Of a stretch of DNA of 64,000 nucleotides, positions 29,959-39,203 are shown in pieces. This DNA is from CAIOZA01 sp964464375 (GTDB taxonomy: Bacteria; Bacteroidota; Ignavibacteria; Kapaibacteriales; UBA2268), in NCBI GenBank assembly GCA_964464375.1, contig CAYXFU010000008.1, positions 52,707 to 116,706 on the forward strand, given 5' to 3'. How positions within the stretch are numbered: position 1 is the first letter of the stretch; the number at the start of each line of letters is the position of its first letter. Both the position numbers and the translations under genes were made by a program. The notes below the pieces were generated by a model. That model worked only from the letters and a program-made list of their open reading frames with translations, was not told the origin of the DNA and ran no database searches.

Positions 29959-32130
29959 TTATGCTTTTGAAACTTTTGGTTGACCGAATTTAAACGTTGT
30001 TGCGCCACGAGATAATACTATCTCGAACATAGCTCTTGTAACCATAATAGCTGTGAACAAAGTACCGATAATACCGATCATAAGTGTCATAGCAAAACCT
30101 TGAATGGGTCCGGTACCAACGAAATACAAGATTAAACCGGTAATAAATGTTGTTATGTTAGAGTCAAGAATCGCAGATAAAGCCTTACTAAACCCTTCAT
30201 CAACAGCAGAACGTAAAGATCTGCCACGGAATAATTCTTCACGGATACGCTCATAAATTAGAATATTAGCATCGACAGCCATACCTATTGTCAAAATTAT
30301 TCCGGCAATACCTGGTAATGTTAATGTACCCTGAAAAGCAGCCAATACAGCAATAATTAAAAATACATTAATAACTACAGCAATATTAGCTATTAATCCT
30401 GCTGTACTATAGTAAATCATCATAAAGAAGATGACTAACAAGACTGCGTATAGAAATGCTCTCAATCCCTGATTGATTGAATCTTCACCTAAAGAAGGTC
30501 CAACAACTCTTTCTTCAATCATTTGAACAGGAGCTTTCAAAGCACCTGCTTTTAAAACAATTTTTAAGAGTTTTGCTTCATCAGCATTTTCCATACCTGT
30601 AATCTGAGAATTACCACCAACGATTTTCTGGTTAACTACTGGTGCAGAATAAACCTGCCCATCAAGTACAATAGCAATTCTCTTCTTGATATTTGCACCT
30701 GTTATCTGAGCCCATCTGTCAGATCCATCACCATCCATTGACATATTAACAATAGGTGTGTTATTTGTTGGGTCAAAAGTTGCAACAGCATTTGTAACTA
30801 CTTCACCTGTTAATTCAGGTTCGCGCTTCAATCCGTAAAAATTAAATGCTTTAATTTCTTTATTGGCGTTATTATCTTTGAATATCTGTGGTTTTGCTGA
30901 AAGCATAACTTCTATACCATAAGGTAATAACTCTTTTACTTCTCTTCTTGCCAGAATGCGGTTAAATTGCTTTAATCCAGCCTCGAAAATCTGGAAATTA
31001 TATTCACCTTTTGGGAAGTTATTAATAGCATAATTGACTTCTTCAGGTTTTCTTGTTCTTTCTTCAAAGAGAAAAGATGTATTAAAAAGAGTAGTGAAAG
31101 GATGATCTTCAGTATAGCGCTTTTGAACTTCATTTTTTTCTAAACCAGCATAAGGATTAGCTGTATCTGATTGAACAGTTTTTGCTGAGTCATTTGCAAC
31201 ATTGGTTGTATCCTTAGCAACATCCTCTGATTTAGTTGAATCTGTAGATTTTAATTCTGCTTGATTTTGAGCTAGTAATGAGTCGGTACTGGGCTTCAAT
31301 GCTTCAATACCTGTTACCTCTTCCCCATTCATTTTTTTAAGTTTGTTTTCTTTCGCTAGAAGCTGATCAATTTTATAAAATGCAGAGACAAGGTTTTCAT
31401 CACTACGAACCAATTTAAACTCTAGACGAGCTGTTGTTTGTAGCAATTGTCTCATTTCAACTTCATTGGTAACACCAGGTAATTCAAGAAGAATTCTACG
31501 ATTCCCAACTTTTTGAATAGTTGGTTCAGCAATTCCGTATTTATCAACACGCTGACGAATAACTTGCATGGCTTGATCGATAGCATCTTTTTCGTTTTCT
31601 TTTAACTTTTCAATTATTTTGTCTTCAGATTCTGCTATAGTTGCGTTACCACCGAAATCAAAATAATCGGACAAGTACTTTTTCTTAGGTTTTGCAATCT
31701 GTTGGAAGTTCTTTGTAAAAACTTCAATAACATCAAGATCAGAAACAACTACATCATTTTTAGTTTTTAACAAAACTTCACTAAAAACATCATCAATTGC
31801 ATCTTTTTGAGCAGCTTCTTCGAGTAATTTTACTACATCTACTTCCAATGTAACATACATTCCTCCTCGTAGATCAAGCCCGAGTTTTAATCTGTTAGAT
31901 TTAGCAGCTTGTAAATCTTGTCCATATTTTTTTTCAAAAGCTTCAATCACAGATATTGAATCAGCCTGAGTTTTAGCTTTCTTGGCTTTATCAAATGCTT
32001 CTTGTTGCTTTTGAGTAAGATCATAAGCTCTGTATGTTGGTAATAACAGGAATAACCCAGCTATCACCGGAAGCACGATAATTAATATTTTTCCAAATAC
32101 CTTTTTCAAAGAAAATCCTCCGTTTGACAC
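29959..32130 (-). CDS. secD: Protein translocase subunit SecD
   Basis: A 723-residue RND-type membrane protein with an N-terminal helix (residues about 10-30), the P1 head motif KLGLDLRGGMYVTLEV, a large periplasmic region, and five helices from about residue 545. These include the conserved GMAVDANILIYERIREE near residue 640. The IRQRVDKYGIAEPTIQKVG block is also typical. It is longer than E. coli SecD (615) because of a charged, Ser/Thr/Asp-rich insertion around residues 270-320. Such insertions are seen in Bacteroidota and relatives. It is first gene of the secD-secF-STAS operon, with a promoter at about 32170-32201. Confidence 0.95.
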   Translation of the reverse strand: MSNGGFSLKKVFGKILIIVLPVIAGLFLLLPTYRAYDLTQKQQEAFDKAKKAKTQADSISVIEAFEKKYGQDLQAAKSNRLKLGLDLRGGMYVTLEVDVVKLLEEAAQKDAIDDVFSEVLLKTKNDVVVSDLDVIEVFTKNFQQIAKPKKKYLSDYFDFGGNATIAESEDKIIEKLKENEKDAIDQAMQVIRQRVDKYGIAEPTIQKVGNRRILLELPGVTNEVEMRQLLQTTARLEFKLVRSDENLVSAFYKIDQLLAKENKLKKMNGEEVTGIEALKPSTDSLLAQNQAELKSTDSTKSEDVAKDTTNVANDSAKTVQSDTANPYAGLEKNEVQKRYTEDHPFTTLFNTSFLFEERTRKPEEVNYAINNFPKGEYNFQIFEAGLKQFNRILARREVKELLPYGIEVMLSAKPQIFKDNNANKEIKAFNFYGLKREPELTGEVVTNAVATFDPTNNTPIVNMSMDGDGSDRWAQITGANIKKRIAIVLDGQVYSAPVVNQKIVGGNSQITGMENADEAKLLKIVLKAGALKAPVQMIEERVVGPSLGEDSINQGLRAFLYAVLLVIFFMMIYYSTAGLIANIAVVINVFLIIAVLAAFQGTLTLPGIAGIILTIGMAVDANILIYERIREELFRGRSLRSAVDEGFSKALSAILDSNITTFITGLILYFVGTGPIQGFAMTLMIGIIGTLFTAIMVTRAMFEIVLSRGATTFKFGQPKVSKA

Positions 32131-32169
32131 TATATATAATTAATTATTAATTTGCTAGTTATAGACTTG

Positions 32170-32201
32170 CAAATATATGACTAATAAAGGAATTGAACAA
32201 G
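32170..32201 (-). promoter_or_regulatory. Candidate sigma-A promoter of secDF
   Basis: On the minus strand the sequence CTTG at 32201-32198 is followed, after 20 bases, by TATATTTG (32177-32170). This fits the Bacteroidota-type consensus TTTG-N19/20-TAnnTTTG with one mismatch in the -33 box. It lies about 40 bases ahead of the secD start codon. Confidence 0.5.
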
Positions 32202-32341
32202 AATTTTATAAATTTCTTTTAATAACATTTTTATAGTTAACTAATACTGTATGTATTTACACTAAATTTAAATTTGATTTTGTTTATTGATTTTAATGTA
32301 ATAAATTAAAATTAGAACTTTAATCAAATTTTGAGGTATAT

Positions 32342-33451
32342 ATGAAAAAGCCTATTTACATTTTTACATTATTTCTTATATTAGTTTCAATGATTGAATT
32401 AAATGCTAAAAATTCAATTACTATTGATCATAATTGTACTAAGGTTCAGCTTATTCCAAATGAATTTATTATCAATTCAAAGCAGAATTTAAGTATTGCT
32501 TATGGACATACATCACATGGTAGTCAGGTGACTTCTGGTATGTCGCTTCTAGCAGAGCAAACAGGAAGTATTTTTAAATATAATTCTGGAACAGGTTCTC
32601 TTCTATATAATGAGAGTCTACTTTCGGGCGATCTTGGTAATCCGGATAGAACAACCTGGGCAAAATCTACTAGGGCTTTATTAAACAAACCGAATAATAG
32701 CATTAATATGATTATGTGGTCATGGTGTGGCCAAGTCAGTTCTTCTACAGAAAGTGATATTAATACTTATTTGAATTTGATGCATAATCTTGAAAAAGAC
32801 TTCCCAAATGTGATTTTTGTTTATTTTACAGGTCATCTTGATGGAACCGGCATTAATGGGAATTTAAATCAAAGGAATAATCAGATTCGTGAATTTTGCA
32901 AGAAAAACAATAAAATATTATTTGATTTTGCTGATATTGAGAGTTATGATCCCGATGGGAACTTTTTCTTAGATAAAAATTCCAATGATAATTGTGACTA
33001 TTCCTCCCTATCCGGGACAAAGAATTGGGCTACTGAATGGTGCAACAACAATCCGGGCAAATGTTCGAACTGTAGTTGTGCACATTCACAATGCTTAAAT
33101 TGCATAATGAAGGCAAATGCATTTTGGTGGATGTTGGCTAGAATTTCTGGTTGGACAGGACCTGATGAAACAATTGCCCATAAGATAAATTCTGATTTTA
33201 GTTTAATTATATATCCTAACCCTTCACAAGATATCATATCAATTAACATTAATTTATCAAATAGTGAATATGTTAACTGCGATTTAATAGATTCAAAGGG
33301 AGTTAAAGTATTGGAGATACTTAACAACTGCTATTTTCAATCGGGTGATACGAAATTTACTCAAAATTTTGAAATGCTATCACCAGGAATTTATTTTATT
33401 CGATTACGTTATGGAAGAAATTTAATTAATAAATGTTTTATTAAAAACTAG
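32342..33451 (+). CDS. Secreted protein with type IX sorting domain, possible SGNH-like hydrolase
   Basis: A 369-residue protein with a signal peptide (IFTLFLILVSMIELNA) and a C-terminal T9SS sorting domain (IIYPNPSQDIISI ... SPGIYFIRLRYGRNLINKCFI). The core, residues about 40-285, has conserved-looking blocks YGHTSHGSQ, IMWSWCGQ, VYFTGHLDGTG and a cysteine-rich CSNCSCAHSQCLNC segment. The ordered Ser, Asp and His blocks suggest an SGNH-hydrolase-like fold, but I do not recognise the family and name no substrate. It is likely exported to the cell surface. An EEP-family lipoprotein gene follows 10 bases later on the same strand, so the two may form an operon. Confidence 0.6.
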   Translation: MKKPIYIFTLFLILVSMIELNAKNSITIDHNCTKVQLIPNEFIINSKQNLSIAYGHTSHGSQVTSGMSLLAEQTGSIFKYNSGTGSLLYNESLLSGDLGNPDRTTWAKSTRALLNKPNNSINMIMWSWCGQVSSSTESDINTYLNLMHNLEKDFPNVIFVYFTGHLDGTGINGNLNQRNNQIREFCKKNNKILFDFADIESYDPDGNFFLDKNSNDNCDYSSLSGTKNWATEWCNNNPGKCSNCSCAHSQCLNCIMKANAFWWMLARISGWTGPDETIAHKINSDFSLIIYPNPSQDIISININLSNSEYVNCDLIDSKGVKVLEILNNCYFQSGDTKFTQNFEMLSPGIYFIRLRYGRNLINKCFIKN

Positions 33452-33461
33452 TAGAGTTTAT

Positions 33462-34388
33462 TTGAAAAAGATTTACCTTATAAATATATTTATTTGTTCT
33501 TTACTATTTTTGTCATGTTCAAAAAAAGAACTAGAAGAAACAGCTTCATTTACAAGCGGTTTTAATAAAGCTGAAATCACTATTGGAACATTTAATATGG
33601 AGTGGTTTGGCGATGGAGTTAATGATAGGATTGACAGGACAGAGAATGATTACAAGCATTTTGCTGACATTTTTAAGAAAATGGATGCTGACATCGTTGG
33701 CTTACAAGAAATTGAAAACCCGGGAGCAATGCAGAAAATTATTAAATATCTTCCAGATTATTCTTACTTTTTAACAATGGAAGGTGGACAGCAAAAATGC
33801 GGAGTGCTTTTCAAAAAGTCTGTAAAAGTTAATTTAGTTAATGAATATTCTCCTCTGGCTGTTGACGGTAGAAGAACACGTCCCGGTTTACTTGTTTCAG
33901 CCAAAGCTGGAAATTTGAATTTCTTGTTGATGGTAGTCCATTTGAAGTCTTCCTCTCATTTTGAAAACACAGAAACAAAAAGAGAAAGAAGCATCCAACT
34001 AAGAACTGAACAATCAACAGTACTCGCCCATTGGTCTGATTCGGTGCTTTCAACAGGAATGGAAAGTGATTTAATAATTGTTGGTGATTTCAACGATACC
34101 CCCAGAAGAAAAAGGAATAATACTATGTACCCTTTAGAAGGTAAATTGACTTTTTTAACTGAGAATGAGAAAAGTTGCAAGTATCCTTCAAGTTATGTGA
34201 TTGATCAAATAGTAGTTTCTGATAATGCTAAGAAGAGACTAAAACCAAATTCACTTTTTGTTTTTAATATCTTCTCAATGTTCAATGAAAGCGACACGAA
34301 AGCTTTATCAGATCATTGCCCAATCACTGCTAAATTTGATGTAAAGGCAGATGATTCTGACAATTTTAAGCGTATAGCTAAGAAATAA
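33462..34388 (+). CDS. Endonuclease/exonuclease/phosphatase-family lipoprotein
   Basis: A 308-residue protein starting at TTG 33462 (LKKIYLINIFICSLLFLSC), with a lipobox cysteine at about residue 20. It is therefore probably a surface or periplasmic lipoprotein. The EEP (DNase I-like) fold is shown by GTFNMEWFGD, DADIVGLQEIEN (metal-binding Glu), VVHLKSSSH, IIVGDFNDTP and the final catalytic DHCPITAKF. Members cleave DNA, RNA or phosphoesters with Mg2+. An exported nuclease would fit nutrient scavenging. The TTG start is supported because no ATG precedes the signal peptide and an AGAG ribosome site sits upstream. Confidence 0.85.
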   Translation: MKKIYLINIFICSLLFLSCSKKELEETASFTSGFNKAEITIGTFNMEWFGDGVNDRIDRTENDYKHFADIFKKMDADIVGLQEIENPGAMQKIIKYLPDYSYFLTMEGGQQKCGVLFKKSVKVNLVNEYSPLAVDGRRTRPGLLVSAKAGNLNFLLMVVHLKSSSHFENTETKRERSIQLRTEQSTVLAHWSDSVLSTGMESDLIIVGDFNDTPRRKRNNTMYPLEGKLTFLTENEKSCKYPSSYVIDQIVVSDNAKKRLKPNSLFVFNIFSMFNESDTKALSDHCPITAKFDVKADDSDNFKRIAKK

Positions 34389-34416
34389 AAAAAGGAGAGC
34401 TTGGCTCTCCTTTTTT
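34388..34416. terminator. Bidirectional terminator
   Basis: A 13-bp stem (AAAAAAGGAGAGC / GCTCTCCTTTTTT) with a 3-base loop. It separates the converging EEP lipoprotein and prohibitin-like genes and has T-runs on both strands. Confidence 0.85.
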
Positions 34417-34430
34417 AAATTATTCATTTC

Positions 34431-35339
34431 CTATTTGCCATCATTTCCAATTATGAATGGAACGCCTTTACCAGAGCCGAGGACGATTATTTTTGAGTTT
34501 GGTGAATTAACTAATTCCTTTTGTACCTTAATACTTTCAAACTGTAGTAGTTTATCTGATAATCCAGTGTTAACAATCTTCTGGGCATCAGCCACACCCT
34601 GAGCTTCAACTCTTTTTCTCTCAGCTTCCTGGGTCTCTTTTTGAAGAACAAATTCCATCCTTTGAGCATCCTGATTTGCTGTAATTTTTCTTTCTATACT
34701 TTCTTTAACAGAACCTGGTAACATTATGTTTCTTACTAACATTTGTTCAAGATACACACCACGTTTTTTAAGTTCACCTTCAATTCTATTCTTTATATCT
34801 AGCTCAAATGCTTCACGTTTTTCTGAGAATAGTGAAATAGCATCATAGTTAGAAGCACCTTCTCTGATACCGGTTCTTGTTATTGGCCGAATAATTTTAT
34901 CCTCATAATCAAGACCTAATTCTCTGTACATTCTAGGTGCATCAGATGGTACAATTTTATAGAGTATTGTTAGATCTATTACCACTTCCAAGCCATCCTT
35001 GCTCAACACTTTTATAGCGTCATCGCCTCTTTTTTTCCCTTCTTCAAACACACCAGACATAGTATAGTTCTGTGTTTGTACAGTCATTTGTTTTACTTCA
35101 AATAATGGGTTAATTAATGTCAATCCCTCTGTTATAACACCATCCTGAACCTTACCAAATAGAACCTGTACACCAACATGTCCAGCATCTATTTGCTTTA
35201 AGGAAGATGTAGCAAAACCAACAATGATTATGATGATTCCAACTATGGTAGCGAGTGGTTTGAATCTATGTAATTCAGGACTCTTCAAACCAAGTATTCC
35301 AATAATCAAAACAATCAATCCAACAACAATAATAGTCAT
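34431..35339 (-). CDS. Prohibitin-family (SPFH/Band 7) membrane protein
   Basis: A 302-residue SPFH protein. Two adjacent hydrophobic stretches occupy residues 1-45. The Band 7 domain begins QIDAGHVGVQVLFGKVQDGVITEGLTLINP. The C-terminal half is a coiled coil (QETQEAERKRVEAQGVADAQKI), ending in KIIVLGSGKGVPFIIGN. Bacterial prohibitin-like proteins form ring assemblies that scaffold membrane microdomains and modulate membrane proteases such as FtsH. It is downstream of the 330-residue unknown gene, 45 bases apart on the same strand, so the two are probably co-transcribed. Confidence 0.9.
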   Translation of the reverse strand: MTIIVVGLIVLIIGILGLKSPELHRFKPLATIVGIIIIIVGFATSSLKQIDAGHVGVQVLFGKVQDGVITEGLTLINPLFEVKQMTVQTQNYTMSGVFEEGKKRGDDAIKVLSKDGLEVVIDLTILYKIVPSDAPRMYRELGLDYEDKIIRPITRTGIREGASNYDAISLFSEKREAFELDIKNRIEGELKKRGVYLEQMLVRNIMLPGSVKESIERKITANQDAQRMEFVLQKETQEAERKRVEAQGVADAQKIVNTGLSDKLLQFESIKVQKELVNSPNSKIIVLGSGKGVPFIIGNDGK

Positions 35340-35384
35340 AATAGCCTCAAATATGGTAAATAGAAATAATTACGACGATAAGTT

Positions 35385-36377
35385 CTAGTCATCATTGCTG
35401 AAATCATCAAAAGAATTTTCAGAAACATCAATAGAGTCTGTATCAATAGAATCAATAGTGCCATAAGTCTCGTTAGTATTTGAAGAATTGTCAAACCAAT
35501 CATATTCCCCAGACATAAGTCCAGCAGTGCTAAGTGCTATCAACACAGAACCTTCTTCATCTATAGTTCGGAAGTCTGCTGATCCCAATTTTAAATCATA
35601 CATTAGTTGTGCCCAGAGGAAACAATACATAATTTGTCGATCGAAGCTAAAATATCCATAAAACACGGGCATAGAATCTTTTTTAACTGGAATCTCATCA
35701 ATACTTTTAATGCTATTCTTCGCACTTATAATGTCTATTGAGTTTTTAATTCTTAAATCATCTATGGGTATATTCTGCCTAATCATTGTTTCAAGGCGTT
35801 GTACAAACTCATTAAAAAATATTTTCTTAGTTGATGTGTAATTATCATAATCCTTTTGACTTTGAAAAGTAACATTCATTCTTTTTCTGAGGTTATCTAT
35901 TGATTCGTCATTACTTAATTTAAAATCATTAAAAACTCCATTAACGATAATAACAATAGGATATTCGCCTACTTGGTGTTTTCTTTTAACTCTAATTTCA
36001 ATGAGATATTTAATTGACTGTTCGAGGTGTTCGATTACGAGATAAAGCGAATCAAATAATTTTGATGATAATGGATCAATCATTTTATTAAAAATGTCTA
36101 CAACATCTTCTAAATCCTGTTCTCTTCCGGTATCATCAAGGTAGAAGTCGAAATTATCTACTGAAAGTCTGACAATATTGTCAACATTCATTGATTTCAA
36201 GCCATTATAGACTTGTTCAAGTATTGAAATCGCTGTAAAAGTTTCGTGTTCCTTCCTTTCGGTAGCTAAACCGAAAGAAAGAACATTAAGAACTTTACTT
36301 AATGCATTAGGTTTCTTTATTTTCTTAATTTCAGTAGCTTGCGATGGATCAATGTCCATGATTGATGAAAAAAACAT
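35385..36377 (-). CDS. Uncharacterised cytosolic protein with acidic C-terminus
   Basis: A 330-residue protein with no signal peptide or membrane segment. I do not recognise a family. The N-terminal part is rich in Asp and Val (VDNIVRLSVDNFDFYLDD). The middle has a predicted helical stretch with charged residues (KRKHQVGEYPIVIIVNGVF). A conserved-looking WAQLMYDLKLGSADFRTIDEEGS block lies near residue 255. The last 45 residues are Asp/Ser-rich (DSIDTDSIDVSENSFDDFSNDD), like a flexible acidic tail. It lies upstream of the prohibitin-like gene in the same orientation, so a role with that membrane scaffold is a possibility only. Confidence 0.65.
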   Translation of the reverse strand: MFFSSIMDIDPSQATEIKKIKKPNALSKVLNVLSFGLATERKEHETFTAISILEQVYNGLKSMNVDNIVRLSVDNFDFYLDDTGREQDLEDVVDIFNKMIDPLSSKLFDSLYLVIEHLEQSIKYLIEIRVKRKHQVGEYPIVIIVNGVFNDFKLSNDESIDNLRKRMNVTFQSQKDYDNYTSTKKIFFNEFVQRLETMIRQNIPIDDLRIKNSIDIISAKNSIKSIDEIPVKKDSMPVFYGYFSFDRQIMYCFLWAQLMYDLKLGSADFRTIDEEGSVLIALSTAGLMSGEYDWFDNSSNTNETYGTIDSIDTDSIDVSENSFDDFSNDD

Positions 36378-36502
36378 AAATACTCCAATTAATAATTAAT
36401 TCTCAAAAATTTATTATCGGAAATTTGAGCAAAAAATCAAAGTAATTTAATCAATTTTGATAAATTTGCAGAAAAATATTATTCATATTTGATATAATTG
36501 AA

Positions 36503-36946
36503 ATGAAAGTTGTTGTTCAGAAAGTTTCATCTGCCTCAGTCATGATAAACAATTCGATAAATGGTGAGATTAGGACTGGTTTAGTTGTACTTGTTGGATT
36601 CACAGAGTCTGACACTCAAGAAACGATTAAATGGATTTGTAATAAACTCATAAATTTGAGAGTATTCAAAGATCAAGATGATAAATTGAATTTATCAGTT
36701 AGCGACATTAAGGGAGAAATTCTAATTATATCTAATTTTACATTATATGGTGACGTCCAACGTGGTTTTAGACCTAGTTTTTCTTGTGCTGCCAATTCTG
36801 AGATATCGGAACCATTGTACAATTTTATGATAGAATTTTTACGAAAAAATTACAACTTGAATATCCAAACAGGAATTTTTGGAGCAAGTATGGAAGTATC
36901 ATTGGTTAATGATGGTCCGGTGACAATTGTAATTGAAAAAGAATAG
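36503..36946 (+). CDS. dtd: D-aminoacyl-tRNA deacylase
   Basis: A 147-residue homodimeric editing enzyme that hydrolyses D-amino acids (and Gly misacylated on tRNA-Ala) from tRNA. It begins MKVVVQKVSSASVMI, has the family motif SNFTLYGDVQRGFRPSF (SQFTLYG in most members), and the cis-proline motif NDGPVTIVIE near the end. Length matches Dtd (about 145). It stands 70 bases ahead of rimM on the same strand. Confidence 0.95.
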   Translation: MKVVVQKVSSASVMINNSINGEIRTGLVVLVGFTESDTQETIKWICNKLINLRVFKDQDDKLNLSVSDIKGEILIISNFTLYGDVQRGFRPSFSCAANSEISEPLYNFMIEFLRKNYNLNIQTGIFGASMEVSLVNDGPVTIVIEKE

Positions 36947-37016
36947 AATATTTTTACTATTATGTATTTGCTTCTTACGTCATTTATTAAAATAAAAATG
37001 GAAAACTAAAAATATT

Positions 37017-37541
37017 ATGAAATTTCTCGGTACGATAATTAAAGTTAAAGAAGATGGAGCGATCCACGTTATTGATTTTCCTGAAGGTCTTCAATCAATA
37101 TTGCCGAATTCAATTGTAAAAATCGGATTCAATCTCAATTTTTCAAATTCATTCACTTGTGTTGGTGGGAAGCCGAATAGGAAGAGATTTGAAATAAAAG
37201 TGAAGGAATATATTGATCAAACGAATTCCAATAAATTAATTGAACAGGGTGTGTTTATAGATGAAGCCGACATGGTATTCAATGAGAAAGATGGATATTT
37301 TGTAAGTGATTTGATGGATTCTATGGTTTTTAATTTTGATACAAAAGAATTTATTGGAAATATTATTGATGTATATGTTCTTCCTGCCAATGATGTTTGG
37401 ATTATTGAAACTGAAAACGGAGAATTACCAATACCGGTAATAGATGATGTTGTAAAAAAAATTGATATAAAAAATAAAAAAATTGATATAGTCATAATTG
37501 ACGGATTGATGGATCTGTTATCAACCAATAGTGATGAGTAG
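37017..37541 (+). CDS. rimM: Ribosome maturation factor RimM
   Basis: A 174-residue protein that binds S19 and helps assemble the head of the 30S subunit. It has an N-terminal beta-barrel (MKFLGTIIKVKEDGAIHVIDFP) and a C-terminal PRC-like barrel: KEFIGNIIDVYVLPANDVWII and LPIPVIDDVVKKIDIKNKKI, ending VIIDGLMDLL. The sequence is divergent, but position directly upstream of trmD with overlapping ends confirms it. The usual rpsP and rplS flanks are absent here. Confidence 0.87.
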   Translation: MKFLGTIIKVKEDGAIHVIDFPEGLQSILPNSIVKIGFNLNFSNSFTCVGGKPNRKRFEIKVKEYIDQTNSNKLIEQGVFIDEADMVFNEKDGYFVSDLMDSMVFNFDTKEFIGNIIDVYVLPANDVWIIETENGELPIPVIDDVVKKIDIKNKKIDIVIIDGLMDLLSTNSDE

Positions 37542-37542
37542 C

Positions 37543-38220
37543 ATGAGAATTGACATAATATCTTCCCTTCCAAAATCTATGGAATCCATAGTAAGATCCG
37601 GAATTATAAGAATAGCTCAGGAAAAAGGTCTTGCCGAAATTATTATTCATAATCTACATGATTATTCATCTGATAAATTTGGACATATCGATGATAAACC
37701 ATTTGGAGGTGGTGCAGGTATGTTGATAAAATGTGAACCTGTGTTCAAATGTATTGAAAATTTACGAACAGAAAGAATCTATGATGAAATTATTTTTATG
37801 AGTGCCGATGGAGAGCAACTTACTCAAAGTATTGCTAACGAATTTTCTTTATCAAATAATATTATTATTTTATGTGGACGTTACAAAGGTATAGATCAAA
37901 GAATAAGGGATGTTCTTATCACAAGAGAAATCTCTATTGGAGACTTTGTTCTAACCGGTGGAGAATTGCCAGCTTTGGTTCTTCTGGATGCGATTGTAAG
38001 ATTAATTCCTGGATCTATGAGCGATGCTGAGTCAGCTTTGGAAGATTCATTCCAAGATGGATTGCTTGAACCACCATATTATACTAAACCAGAAATATTT
38101 AATGGCATGGAAGTACCAAAAATTCTTTTAAGCGGAAATCATAAGAAAATAAAAGAATGGAAATTAAGTGAGTCATTAAAAAGAACTAAAGAAAGAAGAC
38201 CAGATTTATTGGATGAATAA
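37543..38220 (+). CDS. trmD: tRNA (guanine37-N1)-methyltransferase TrmD
   Basis: About 225 residues from ATG 37543 (MRIDIISSLP); in-frame GTG 37531 and ATG 37534 overlap rimM and are possible. TrmD places m1G37 in tRNAs, which prevents frameshifting. The trefoil-knot SAM site is seen in DKPFGGGAGMLIKCEP, MSADGEQLTQ, LCGRYKGIDQR and SIGDFVLTGGELPALVLLDA. The C-terminal domain ends GNHKKIKEWKLSESLKRTKERRPDLL. It completes the dtd-rimM-trmD strand group; the last two are translationally coupled. Confidence 0.96.
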   Translation: MRIDIISSLPKSMESIVRSGIIRIAQEKGLAEIIIHNLHDYSSDKFGHIDDKPFGGGAGMLIKCEPVFKCIENLRTERIYDEIIFMSADGEQLTQSIANEFSLSNNIIILCGRYKGIDQRIRDVLITREISIGDFVLTGGELPALVLLDAIVRLIPGSMSDAESALEDSFQDGLLEPPYYTKPEIFNGMEVPKILLSGNHKKIKEWKLSESLKRTKERRPDLLDE

Positions 38221-38227
38221 GATTAAA

Positions 38228-39055
38228 TTACCTTCTTGTTGAATGATACTTAATTGAATCAACAATGGAGTAAGGTACTCTAACCCTTCCAAAATTATCT
38301 TCATCATAGTCTCTATTACCGTGATAATCCGAACCTCCAGTTTCTAAGAGCCAATATTGAGAGGCAATATTTCTGAAAAAGTTTATAGTAGATTTATCGT
38401 GTGAAGGGTGCCAAACCTCAATACCATCAATGCCATCTTTAATTATCTGATAAAGATCTTCTTGTGAAATAAATTTTCCTGGATGAGCAAGAATCGCCAC
38501 TCCACCAGTCCTATTAATTAATTGAACAGCTTGATCAATTTTGAAGGCTTTTTTGGGTTCATAAGCAGGTTTACCGTCTGCTAAATAACTCCAGAAGGCC
38601 TCTTTCATATTTCTAACCGCATTAATATCAATTAAGACTGAAGCGATGTGAGGTCTTGCAATGGGAGCTTTTCCTGCTTTATTTAGAACTTGATCAAATG
38701 ATATTGGAATATTTAAATCATTTAGTTTTTTTACAATTCTCATAGCACGTGTATGACGGGCCTCACGAAATTCTTCGAGGTAACGTCCAACCTCAGAATC
38801 GGTGGGGTCAAAATTATAGCCAAGTATATGAAACTCTCTCCCATCCTCATAACAACTAAATTCTATTCCATCGATAATCTCGATAGAATAGTCTTTGGCT
38901 ATTCCGTGCGCTTCTATACACCCATCAACTGAATCATGATCAGTTATACTAATAGCTGATAAACCCACCTTTTGTGCTTTTTGTAAAAGCTGTTCGGGTG
39001 TTAAAACGCCATCAGAATATATCGTGTGAGTGTGTAAATCAACATATCCACCCAT
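38228..39055 (-). CDS. PHP-domain phosphoesterase (TrpH/YciV type)
   Basis: A 275-residue PHP-domain protein. Metal-binding motifs are DLHTHTIYSDG (residues 5-15), SITDHDSVDG, the E in DGIEFSC, HILGYNFD, and LAHPGKF near residue 190, with a final GGSDYHG. This arrangement matches the YciV/RNase AM family, which removes 3'-phosphate from nucleoside 3',5'-bisphosphates and trims RNA 5' ends. It is cytosolic. The gene converges on trmD, with 7 bases between stops. Confidence 0.88.
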   Translation of the reverse strand: MGGYVDLHTHTIYSDGVLTPEQLLQKAQKVGLSAISITDHDSVDGCIEAHGIAKDYSIEIIDGIEFSCYEDGREFHILGYNFDPTDSEVGRYLEEFREARHTRAMRIVKKLNDLNIPISFDQVLNKAGKAPIARPHIASVLIDINAVRNMKEAFWSYLADGKPAYEPKKAFKIDQAVQLINRTGGVAILAHPGKFISQEDLYQIIKDGIDGIEVWHPSHDKSTINFFRNIASQYWLLETGGSDYHGNRDYDEDNFGRVRVPYSIVDSIKYHSTRR

Positions 39056-39203
39056 TTAAATTCCGTAAATTAAACTTAATTAGATGCCTTGACGAACAAG
39101 AATTAAAAGTAGTGAATATAACTTGAATAATTATTAAAATAGTATGTTTAGAGACATTAAAATTTATTAAATTTGTAGATTATTTTAGTAAATGAAGTAG
39201 AAA

